5,392 bases of DNA. Source: an uncultured Mesorhizobium sp. (lineage in GTDB: Bacteria > Pseudomonadota > Alphaproteobacteria > Rhizobiales > Rhizobiaceae). Location: NCBI GenBank assembly GCA_950071955.1, contig CATMOC010000298.1:1-5392 (forward strand), written 5' to 3'. Made by a program: the position numbers and the translations under genes. Below are positions 1 through 5,284 of this stretch, one piece after another (the stretch's first letter is position 1; each line of letters begins with the position of its first letter). The notes under the pieces were generated by a model. That model worked only from the letters and a program-made list of their open reading frames with translations, was not told the DNA's origin and ran no database searches.

Positions 1-914
1 CGCAGGCCGTCATCCGAGGCAAGAAGCCCGGCGAGCACGGAGGCTACGATCGTCTCGGCCGCCCGCGTCGCGCCGTCGTCGCACTTCACCGCGATGCCCA
101 GCCCTTGTTCGGGGAGCGCCGCGCAGTAGACCGCTTCCGCCCCGGTCTTGGCGAAGATGCGCCCCTGCCCCGCTTGCATCAAGAGCATGTCCATCCGCCC
201 GGTGCCGGACACGTAGAACGGCTCGGCCATGCAGGCGGCGAAGATGCGCTTCGCCGCCTTGATCCGCTCCAACCCCATGCCGACGCCGGTGGCCATGCGG
301 GCGAAGCCGAGCGCCAGCGAGCGAAGCGGCACGGCGTATGTGGGGATCGAGCAGCCGTCTGTCGCGACGTTGGCCTCGCCGTGGATGGCGCCGGTGACCT
401 CTTCCATCGTAGCGCGCAGCATCGCCTGCATGCGGTGGCCATAGTCGACATAACCGCGATGATCGATGCCGGCGTGCCGGCAGGTGCACAGGAAGCCGGA
501 ATGCTTGCCGGAACAGTTGTTGTGGAGCTGCAAGGGCTCGGCGCCGCTGCGGGCGAGGTCGATCGTGGCTGCCTCGCCGAGCGGCCAGTGCGTGCCGCAT
601 TCGAGCGCATCGCGGTCGAGCCCGGCCCGATCTAGCATTCCGGCGGCAAGTTTCGCATGTTCGGGTTCACCCGAATGAGAGGCGCAGGCAAGCGCGATCT
701 CGCGGTCGCCGAAGCCATAGGCGTCGGCCGCGCCGCTCTCGAGGAGCGGCAGCGCCTGGATCGCCTTCACCGCCGAGCGCGGGAAGACCGGCCGTTCGAT
801 GTCGCCGAGCGAGATGACCGTCGCGCCGTCGGCGTCGACCACGGCGACCGATCCGCGATGGAAACTTTCGACGGCCGCGCCGCGCAGGACTTCGACCAGG
901 ACGGGATTGGCCAT
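1..914 (-). CDS. L-asparaginase, R. etli type (class 3, zinc-dependent), 3' end cut by window edge
   Basis: This enzyme hydrolyses L-asparagine to aspartate and ammonia. It belongs to the asparaginase II family (PF06089) typified by Rhizobium etli ReAV, which is unrelated to the E. coli enzymes. Translation from the ATG at 914-912 gives 304 residues with no stop before the left edge; the family is usually about 330-370 residues, so only the C-terminal tail is missing. Active-site residues are in place one number below those I recall for ReAV: Ser47-x-x-Lys50 in RSAVKAIQ, Ser79 in CASHSGEP, and zinc ligands Cys134 and Lys137 in NNCSGKH and Cys188 in TDGCSIP. Lys256 in FAKTGAE probably matches the further conserved lysine. 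The start is secure because an in-frame stop lies five codons upstream (932-930) with no other start between. A weak ribosome site (GGTGAT) precedes it. No signal peptide is visible, so it should be cytoplasmic. It is divergent from the DUF3750 gene. The assignment is strong; substrate preference is inferred from family. Confidence 0.95.
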   Translation of the reverse strand, partial: MANPVLVEVLRGAAVESFHRGSVAVVDADGATVISLGDIERPVFPRSAVKAIQALPLLESGAADAYGFGDREIALACASHSGEPEHAKLAAGMLDRAGLDRDALECGTHWPLGEAATIDLARSGAEPLQLHNNCSGKHSGFLCTCRHAGIDHRGYVDYGHRMQAMLRATMEEVTGAIHGEANVATDGCSIPTYAVPLRSLALGFARMATGVGMGLERIKAAKRIFAACMAEPFYVSGTGRMDMLLMQAGQGRIFAKTGAEAVYCAALPEQGLGIAVKCDDGATRAAETIVASVLAGLLASDDGL

Positions 915-992
915 AGCATCACCAAGATGTCAGTGTTCCACGAGGAGAACCGCACCTATTCCTTTCGGGATCGAGACGCAAAGGCTTTCCGG

Positions 993-1739
993 ATGCGCCG
1001 GATCAGACTGATGATCGTGTTCGTGCTCGCCGTGTTCGTCGCGCCGACCTTCGCCACGGCCGGATGGTGGTCGATGCTCGACCGCCCCGGATCGTGGCGA
1101 TCGGCCGACTGGTCGTCCAGCGGGGTTCTGCCGCCGCCCGCCCGTGACGGGGCCGCAATCTACGTGATGGCGGCGCGTACCGGGGGCCTCAAGGGAGCGC
1201 TAGCCGTGCACAGCTGGCTGGTCGTCAAGCGGCCGGGCACGGCCGTCTACGAGCGTTACGACAAGGTGGGCTGGGGCTCGCCGATCCGCCGCAACGCCTA
1301 TGCGGCCGACGCGCGGTGGTATTCCAACGTTCCGTGGGTCGTCCGCTCGGTCAGCGGCGAGGAGGCCGAAAGGCTGATCCCGAAGGTTGAGCGGGCGATC
1401 GCCGGCTATCCCTACTCGCAGCACGGCGACTACCGACTCTGGCCGGGACCGAACTCGAACAGCTTCGTCGCCCACGTGCTGCGCGAGACACCGGAACTCG
1501 GCGCGGTCCTGCCACCCAACGCGACGGGGCGCGACTTCGCCCCCGGCTTCGCCTCGTTCGACATCGCGCCGGACGGGCGCGACGTGCACGCGACCCTCGG
1601 CGGCCTTGTCGGCTTCGCCGCGGGCGTCCGCAGCGGGTTGGAGATCCATTTCCTCGGCCTGGTCGCGGGTCTGGACCTTTCGCGGCCGGCGCTGAAGATA
1701 CCGGCCTACGGGCGGGTGGAGCTCCTGCCGGACAACTGA
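993..1739 (+). CDS. DUF3750 family protein with signal peptide or N-terminal anchor
   Basis: The 248-residue product matches what I know of DUF3750 (PF12570), conserved in proteobacteria and without a known biochemical role. Residues 1-23 form a signal peptide: basic start MRRIR, hydrophobic core LMIVFVLAVFV, then ATA before Gly24. The export is therefore to the periplasm or membrane face. The body has HSWLVVK at 73-79, YERYDKVGWG at 87-95, a GPNSNSF motif at 152-158 and a glycine-rich hydrophobic C-terminal stretch at 203-230. I chose the ATG at 993 because it begins the signal peptide and has AAAGG 8 bases upstream. In-frame ATGs at 657 and 927 would add residues that overlap or abut the divergent asparaginase and lack a ribosome site. 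Its stop is 6 bp from the stop of the convergent 161-residue gene. The pairing of a His-Trp motif with a later Asn-Ser-Asn-Ser-Phe motif recalls permuted papain-like folds, but that is speculation. Confidence 0.85.
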   Translation: MRRIRLMIVFVLAVFVAPTFATAGWWSMLDRPGSWRSADWSSSGVLPPPARDGAAIYVMAARTGGLKGALAVHSWLVVKRPGTAVYERYDKVGWGSPIRRNAYAADARWYSNVPWVVRSVSGEEAERLIPKVERAIAGYPYSQHGDYRLWPGPNSNSFVAHVLRETPELGAVLPPNATGRDFAPGFASFDIAPDGRDVHATLGGLVGFAAGVRSGLEIHFLGLVAGLDLSRPALKIPAYGRVELLPDN

Positions 1740-1745
1740 TCCGCC

Positions 1746-2231
1746 CTACTGCGAGAACGCTTCCGCGAGGGTCTTGCGCAGCGTCTGGTCCTCGCCGGTA
1801 TCGCCGTAAAGGACATCGTCGACATAAAGCACGCCGTCGGGCGCCTTCACAAACACGAGCCGGTCGACCCAGCCGGAGCCGGGGGAGTCGGGGAAGCTGT
1901 ACTTCACTTCCGCGACGAGCCTTTCGCCTTGGGTCGAGACGGCGCCGGGTTCGCAGGCGGGCGCCACGTCCTGGAAGCTCTGCCAGGGAACCCCGTCGCC
2001 GAGCGGCGGCTTCTCTTGCGGGTCGGCCTCCTGAAGCCTTGCGTTCTCGGCCATCGCCGTCCTGATGGCCTCGCCCAGTTCCGGCGTCGCCAGATAGGCC
2101 CTGCCGGATCCGCCATCGACGGTGCCGAGGCTGCAAAACGCCTGCACGTAGGGCACGGTGACGTCGTCCTGGGCGAGTGCGGTCCCCTGCGTCAGCAGGG
2201 CAATCCCGAAGGTGGCGGCGATCAAGCGCAT
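1746..2231 (-). CDS. Small secreted protein of unknown function (161 residues)
   Basis: I do not recognise this protein with confidence. Residues 1-20 are a clear Sec signal peptide (MRLIAATFGIALLTQG, then ALA before Gln21), giving a mature periplasmic protein of about 141 residues. It has two cysteines, Cys33 and Cys93, that could form a disulfide. The C-terminal half carries an acidic, strand-rich segment with Trp121-Val-Asp-Arg-Leu and the pattern PDGVLYVDDVLYG at 131-143, which loosely resembles DUF3828/NTF2-like secreted proteins; this resemblance is tentative. The ATG at 2231-2229 was chosen because it starts the signal peptide and is preceded by GGAGA 9 bases upstream. A longer reading frame reaching 2408 only overlaps the SDR gene and is rejected. 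It lies 22 bp after the SDR stop on the same strand, so it is probably the last gene of that transcript, although its product need not share the metabolic role. Confidence 0.8.
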   Translation of the reverse strand: MRLIAATFGIALLTQGTALAQDDVTVPYVQAFCSLGTVDGGSGRAYLATPELGEAIRTAMAENARLQEADPQEKPPLGDGVPWQSFQDVAPACEPGAVSTQGERLVAEVKYSFPDSPGSGWVDRLVFVKAPDGVLYVDDVLYGDTGEDQTLRKTLAEAFSQ

Positions 2232-2253
2232 GAAAAGTCTCTCCGATTGGTGT

Positions 2254-3000
2254 TCAGCGGTCGCGGCGGATGATGCCGGCGGCCAGGAAGCCGCCATCGA
2301 CGGCCAGCGTCTGGCCGTTGACGTAGCTCGCCTCCGCCGACAGCAGGAAGGCGATGGCGGCGGCGACTTCCTCCGGCTCGCCGTAACGCGCCTGCGGGAC
2401 GCGGGCAAGCCAGTCGGCCCGGTCCTCGGCGCGATGCAGTTGCGCCACCATGGGCGTGTCGATCGGGCCAGGGGCGACGCAGTTGACGCGGACGCCCTCG
2501 CCGCCGAGTTCGACCGCCATGACTTCGCTCATCAGCTTCACGCCCGCCTTCGAGGCGCCGTAGGCGACGCGGCCGGCATTTGCCCGCAGGCCCGACACAG
2601 ACGCGATGTTGACGATCGAGAGCGTGTCGGCCCGCCGCTCCAAGGCCGCCCTGGCGCAGATGAAGGAGCCGACGAGGTTGACGTCGAGGATGCGGCGGAA
2701 GAGTTCGGCGCTGGTGTCGCGCAGCGGCAGGTCGCGCGCGATGCCGGCCGAGTTAACCAGCCCGCCGACCGGCCCGATCCGGTCGACGACGGCGTCGAAG
2801 GCATCGGCGACATCCTCCTCGTCGGTGATGTCGGCCTCGAGGAAGACGGCCTCCTCGCCGTCGAGTTCGCCCTCGGCGTTTGCAAGGGCGGCGCGGTCGG
2901 AATCAAGTACCGCTACCGGCCAGCCGTCTTCGAGCAGGCGCTCGACGACGGCGCGGCCGATACCGGAGGCGCCGCCGGTGACGACGGCGGCCGGCCTCAT
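2254..3000 (-). CDS. Short-chain dehydrogenase/reductase (classical SDR, probably NAD-dependent)
   Basis: A 248-residue cytoplasmic oxidoreductase of normal length for the classical SDR family, whose members usually work as tetramers. The Rossmann cofactor motif TGGASGIG lies at 8-15. Asp33 ends the second strand (VAVLDSD), which in this family favours NAD(H) over NADP(H). NSAG is at 83-86 (commonly NNAG), and the catalytic tetrad is Asn108, Ser134, Tyr147 and Lys151 (YGASK). PGPIDTP and the C-terminal VDGGF complete the pattern. Its ATG overlaps the thiolase stop in the sequence ATGA (3000-2997) and no strong ribosome site precedes it, so translation is likely coupled to the thiolase. From that neighbour I infer that it oxidises a 3-hydroxyacyl-CoA or similar hydroxy intermediate to the ketone cleaved by the thiolase. 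The sequence alone cannot fix the substrate; a FabG-like reductase role is the alternative. Confidence 0.93.
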   Translation of the reverse strand: MRPAAVVTGGASGIGRAVVERLLEDGWPVAVLDSDRAALANAEGELDGEEAVFLEADITDEEDVADAFDAVVDRIGPVGGLVNSAGIARDLPLRDTSAELFRRILDVNLVGSFICARAALERRADTLSIVNIASVSGLRANAGRVAYGASKAGVKLMSEVMAVELGGEGVRVNCVAPGPIDTPMVAQLHRAEDRADWLARVPQARYGEPEEVAAAIAFLLSAEASYVNGQTLAVDGGFLAAGIIRRDR

Positions 3001-4163
3001 TTGATGCGTTCGAGGATCGACACGTAATTCGCCACGGCGGCCCCGCCCATGTTGAAGATGCCGCCGAGCTTGGCGTCCTTCACCTGGATGCCGCCCGCCT
3101 CGCCGGTCAACTGGGCCGCCGTCAGCGCGTGCATGGAGACGCCGGTGGCGCCGATGGGATGGCCCTTGGCCTTGAGGCCGCCGGACGGGTTGACCGGCAG
3201 CTTGCCGTTCTTCTCCGTGAGACCTTCTTCCACCACGCGGGCACCCTGCCCCGGCTTCGCCAGCCCCATCGCTTCGTATTCGATCAACTCGGCGATGGTG
3301 AAGCAGTCGTGCGTCTCGACGAAGGAGAGGTCGTCGAGCGTCAGCCGGGCCTTGTCGAGCGCCCGCTTCCAGGCCTCCGCCCCGCCTTCGAACAGGAGGA
3401 TGTCGCGCTTGGACATCGGCAGGAAATCCTGGACGTGCTCGTTGGCGCGGAAGGCGACGGCGCGGCGCATGGAGAGCGCGGTGGGGATGTCGGCGAGCAC
3501 GATCGCCGCCGCGCCGTCGGAGACGAGCGAGCAGTCGGTGCGCTTCAGGGGGCCGGCGACGTAGGGGTTCTTCTCGCTCTCGGCGCGGCAGAAATCGTAG
3601 CCGAAATCCTTGCGCATCTGGGCGTAAGGATTGTCGACGCCGTTCTTGTGGTTCTTGGCGGCGATCTTCGCCAGCGCGTCCGACTGGTCGCCGTGGCGCT
3701 GGAAATAGGCCGCCGCGATCTTGCCGAAGACGCCAGCAAAGCCGGCCGGCGTGTCGCGGTCCTCCGGCAGGTAGGAGGCCTTGAGCAGGTTCTTGCCAAT
3801 CTCCGGGCCGGGGGTCTTCGTCATCTGTTCGGCGCCGACGACCAGCACGATGCGGGCGGCGTCGGCCTCGATGGCGCGGATGCCCTGGCGGACGGCGGCC
3901 GACCCCGTGGCGCAGGCGTTTTCCACGCGCGTCGCCGGCTTGAAGCGGAAACGGTCGTCGGCCTGGAGCACGAGGCTCGCGGTAAAGTCCTGGGGAGAGA
4001 AGCCGGCGTTGAAATGGCCGAGCACGATCTCGTCGACGTCGTCGGGACCAATGCCGGCATGGTCGAGCGCGTCGGTCGCGACCTTGACGATCATGCTCTC
4101 GAGCGTCTCGTCCTCGAGCTTGCCGAAGCGCGAATGCGCCCAGCCGACGATGGCAGCAGTCAT
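2997..4163 (-). CDS. Thiolase / acetyl-CoA acetyltransferase, SCP2 (SCP-x) type
   Basis: A 388-residue thiolase-fold enzyme of usual length for the SCP2-thiolase-like group. It would cleave a 3-ketoacyl-CoA with CoA to give acetyl- or propionyl-CoA and a shortened acyl-CoA, or run in reverse. The nucleophile is Cys84 in VENACATGSAA. HDCF at 285-288 supplies the second histidine/cysteine motif, which in SCP-x-type thiolases takes over from the C-terminal CxG of FadA/PhaA enzymes. Here that last motif reads FNMGGAA, as expected for the group. GHPIGATG with His335 is intact. The start ATG at 4163-4161 begins the usual MTAAIVGWAHSRFGK N-terminus and is preceded by GGGAGAGAAG at a good distance. 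It is the first gene of a minus-strand cluster with the SDR (4-base overlap) and the small secreted protein. The likely promoter and palindromes lie at 4185-4260. The substrate is unknown; branched, aromatic-derived or sterol-like acyl-CoAs are all handled by relatives. Confidence 0.94.
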   Translation of the reverse strand: MTAAIVGWAHSRFGKLEDETLESMIVKVATDALDHAGIGPDDVDEIVLGHFNAGFSPQDFTASLVLQADDRFRFKPATRVENACATGSAAVRQGIRAIEADAARIVLVVGAEQMTKTPGPEIGKNLLKASYLPEDRDTPAGFAGVFGKIAAAYFQRHGDQSDALAKIAAKNHKNGVDNPYAQMRKDFGYDFCRAESEKNPYVAGPLKRTDCSLVSDGAAAIVLADIPTALSMRRAVAFRANEHVQDFLPMSKRDILLFEGGAEAWKRALDKARLTLDDLSFVETHDCFTIAELIEYEAMGLAKPGQGARVVEEGLTEKNGKLPVNPSGGLKAKGHPIGATGVSMHALTAAQLTGEAGGIQVKDAKLGGIFNMGGAAVANYVSILERIK

Positions 4164-4184
4164 GGACTTCTCTCCCTGGAAAGG

Positions 4185-4205
4185 TTCGGGCCTAGTCTAC
4201 CCGAA
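4185..4205. promoter_or_regulatory. Inverted repeat over the predicted -10 box
   Basis: TTCGGG (4185-4190) and CCCGAA (4200-4205) form a perfect 6-base inverted repeat with a 9-base spacer that contains the predicted -10 box of the thiolase promoter. The position would suit a repressor site. Six-base arms can arise by chance in GC-rich DNA, so confidence is low. Confidence 0.3.
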
Positions 4206-4221
4206 ATGTGGCACCGGACAA
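4194..4221 (-). promoter_or_regulatory. Predicted sigma-70-type promoter of the thiolase cluster
   Basis: On the minus strand TTGTCC (4221-4216) and TAGACT (4199-4194) are separated by 16 bases and resemble -35 and -10 boxes. Transcription would start near 4187, leaving a leader of about 24 bases before the thiolase ATG. The assignment rests on box similarity, position and the flanking palindromes only. GC-rich alphaproteobacterial promoters are often degenerate, so another start is possible. Confidence 0.4.
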
Positions 4222-4223
4222 GG

Positions 4224-4245
4224 AACAGTTCAAGATTGAACTGTT
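4224..4245. promoter_or_regulatory. 22-bp palindrome upstream of the thiolase cluster, likely operator
   Basis: AACAGTTCAA (4224-4233) and TTGAACTGTT (4236-4245) are perfect 10-base arms around a 2-base GA spacer. The palindrome is AT-richer than its surroundings and begins 3 bases upstream of the predicted -35 box. Size and symmetry fit the site of a dimeric helix-turn-helix regulator; TetR-family repressors are common for acyl-CoA degradation genes. No regulator is encoded in the window, so its identity is unknown. As RNA it could also fold, but the 2-base loop disfavours a simple hairpin. Confidence 0.6.
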
Positions 4246-4246
4246 T

Positions 4247-4260
4247 GAACGGTGCCGTTC
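4247..4260. promoter_or_regulatory. 14-bp palindrome adjoining the main operator
   Basis: GAACGG (4247-4252) and CCGTTC (4255-4260) are perfect arms around TG, one base away from the 22-bp palindrome. Both share GAAC/GTTC half-site elements, and TTGAAC occurs at 4236-4241 and 4245-4250 in direct orientation. This suggests a second binding site for the same regulator. Confidence 0.4.
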
Positions 4261-4363
4261 CCGACGCGCGCGCGGCAGGCGGGCGCCTGGCACGCCGCCT
4301 CGCGATCACGGGTTCGAGGAAGGGCATCGGTCAAATCGTTCCCAGCTTTCAGGAGGAGAAAGC

Positions 4364-4399
4364 ATGTGCGGGACGATCCGGCATCACCCTTGGAGGTGA
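4364..4399 (+). CDS. Possible 11-residue leader peptide (MCGTIRHHPWR)
   Basis: A very short plus-strand ORF with an excellent ribosome site, AGGAGGAG at 4351-4358, five bases before the ATG. It reads MCGTIRHHPWR and ends TGA at 4397-4399. The next ATG follows after one base, and the ribosome site of that second ORF (GGAGG, 4392-4396) lies within the last codons of this one, a layout typical of a leader peptide or translational coupling. There is no clear target gene downstream on this strand: the next annotated gene (4551-4964) is on the opposite strand. The ORF is too short for codon statistics and could be a chance purine-rich stretch before an ATG, or a relic of a gene now lost. Confidence 0.3.
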   Translation: MCGTIRHHPWR

Positions 4400-4400
4400 C

Positions 4401-4493
4401 ATGCGCCGCGGCCTCGATCCCCGCCGTCCGCTCCGGGCCCGCGCCGGCAATCGCGATGGCGAACGACGCAACGCCCGGCGCGCCGCGCGGTGA
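4401..4493 (+). CDS. Possible 30-residue arginine-rich small protein
   Basis: This ORF begins ATG one base after the stop of the 11-residue ORF and has GGAGG four bases upstream (4392-4396). The product starts MRRGLDPRRPLRARAG and contains about a dozen arginines with no hydrophobic stretch. Arginine-rich translations are common in non-coding high-GC DNA, so composition argues against a real protein while the ribosome site and coupling argue for one. The last codons lie in the left arm of the hairpin at 4482-4507 and the stop TGA is the start of its loop. Function unknown. Confidence 0.25.
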   Translation: MRRGLDPRRPLRARAGNRDGERRNARRAAR

Positions 4494-4507
4494 TTTTTCC
4501 GCGCGGC
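4482..4507. repeat. GC-rich stem-loop, 9-bp stem
   Basis: GCCGCGCGG (4482-4490) and CCGCGCGGC (4499-4507) pair perfectly around the 8-base loop TGATTTTT. The hairpin lies between the tiny plus-strand ORFs and the 3' end of the minus-strand 137-residue gene. Neither side has a U-tract after the stem, so it is not a standard intrinsic terminator; it might stabilise or pause transcripts arriving from either side. Confidence 0.55.
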
Positions 4508-4550
4508 CAACCAGGCCGACCATTCAAATTCTTTCAGAGAGCGCCTCGCC

Positions 4551-4964
4551 TCAGGAAGTGTCCGGCGCCAGCCTCCGCCCGGCGTTCGTCACGAGAACCA
4601 GATACGCGCGCGGCGCGGGATCGCGCGACTCGCGGACGGTGCGGGAAATCCATCCGTCGACCCCGTACGGCAGGCCCGCAAGGGCCTCGATCACCCCCGC
4701 GAGCGCGCGCAAGCGCAGGGCGAGCCACGCGGCATCGAGCGCGTCGCCGCGGAAATCCCATGCGCCGTCGGGGCAAGGCCAATCCAGCTGCGTCACCTCG
4801 ACGACGAACGTCTCCGCCACGGACGCCGCGAGCCGCAGGAGGGACAGAACCACCCAGCGGACGGGAAAGGACCGCCCCGCGGCGCGCTCGGCGAGCACGG
4901 CCATCGCGACGAGCAGCGCCGCAATGCGCCTCAGCGTCCGATCGTCCTGCCGTGCAAATTCCAT
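4551..4964 (-). CDS. Hypothetical hydrophobic/membrane-associated protein, 137 residues
   Basis: I do not recognise a named family, though the N-terminal pattern resembles small conserved hypothetical proteins of Hyphomicrobiales. The chosen ATG at 4964-4962 is preceded on the minus strand by GGAGAGG about 8 bases upstream, the same style as the thiolase and secreted-protein genes. Residues 14-25 (IAALLVAMAVLA) are hydrophobic; 35-55 (from VRWVVLSLLRL to FVVE) form a second moderately hydrophobic, arginine-interrupted helix. A third helical stretch rich in Ala/Leu follows at about 74-98, leading to a C-terminal part with YLVLVTNAG. Topology is uncertain: one or two membrane passes, or a helical membrane-bound protein. 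Longer upstream starts near 5135 would add a low-complexity tail without a ribosome site. An overlapping reading in another minus-strand frame (to 5148) is arginine-rich and is rejected. It stands apart from the neighbouring minus-strand genes by more than 300 bp on each side. Confidence 0.65.
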   Translation of the reverse strand: MEFARQDDRTLRRIAALLVAMAVLAERAAGRSFPVRWVVLSLLRLAASVAETFVVEVTQLDWPCPDGAWDFRGDALDAAWLALRLRALAGVIEALAGLPYGVDGWISRTVRESRDPAPRAYLVLVTNAGRRLAPDTS

Positions 4965-5284
4965 GTCCGGCCCTCTCCGTAACCTGCGGCCATTGTCGGC
5001 GAGCTTCCCGGGGCGGGGATGGATTGGGGTCGGAATTGTGGGAAGGGATTGATTTTGCTGGAGGTGGGACTGGAAGCCATGCACACTCTGCACACTCGCA
5101 CAATCGCACAATCGTGAAGGTCTGAGCCACAACAAACCACGGTGGCAATGCGCCCTCAGGCCGGTCTTTCAGTGACCCGCGAGCGGACCCGGAAACCAGT
5201 CATTCCTTGGCCGGTCTGATCGCAGCACTGTCCAGCAGGCGTGGCCGTGATTCTCGCCGCAGTTTGTGCTTTCACGTTGGGCGC
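4965..5284. other. 320-bp intergenic region without a convincing gene
   Basis: No ORF here has both a ribosome site and protein-like composition. The stretch should contain the promoter of the 137-residue gene and the 3' end of the ABC ATPase transcript, but I see no clear -35/-10 pair and no hairpin followed by a T-run. Local GC is lower around 5035-5150. It contains the short tandem repeats at 5081-5114 and a 9-base direct repeat GGCCGGTCT at 5159-5167 and 5209-5217. Confidence 0.6.
5081..5114. repeat. Short tandem repeat array of four related 8-9 bp units
   Basis: The units read GCACACTCT (5081-5089), GCACACTCG (5090-5098), CACAATCG (5099-5106) and CACAATCG (5107-5114). On the minus strand this is a run of TTGTGC/GTGTGC elements on a helical-turn-like 8-9 base period, about 120-150 bp upstream of the 137-residue gene. 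It may be a regulator site cluster or simple slippage. Confidence 0.55.

Noticed and set aside
10..600. Minus-strand 196- and 143-residue frames inside the asparaginase
   Set aside because: Arg- and Ser-rich off-frame readings of the asparaginase coding sequence.
657..992. Upstream extension of the DUF3750 gene to an in-frame ATG at 657
   Set aside because: It would run antisense through the asparaginase 5' end and bury the signal peptide inside the protein.
2158..3027. 289-residue plus-strand open frame opposite the SDR
   Set aside because: Antisense shadow of the SDR; the minus-strand frame has all catalytic motifs.
4300..4335. GGGTTCGAGG, resembling a tRNA T-loop
   Set aside because: The flanks do not form a T-stem, acceptor stem or anticodon arm, so no tRNA is present.
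3129..4493. 454-residue plus-strand open frame opposite the thiolase
   Set aside because: It is antisense to a clearly conserved thiolase, with shadow composition rich in Arg/Gly/Ala/Val and no family motifs.
4482..4507. Hairpin as an intrinsic terminator
   Set aside because: The T-run is in the loop, not after the stem, on either strand.
4230..4523. 97-residue minus-strand ORF between the thiolase and the 137-residue gene
   Set aside because: It has no ribosome site, an unconvincing composition, and ends inside the palindrome; it is best read as chance.
4534..5148. 204-residue minus-strand frame overlapping the 137-residue gene
   Set aside because: Arginine-rich off-frame reading; the chosen frame has a ribosome site next to its ATG and hydrophobic segments.
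5159..5217. Direct repeat GGCCGGTCT twice, 50 bp apart, as possible insertion-site scar or att site
   Set aside because: Nine bases in GC-rich DNA is weak, and nothing between the copies looks like a mobile element.
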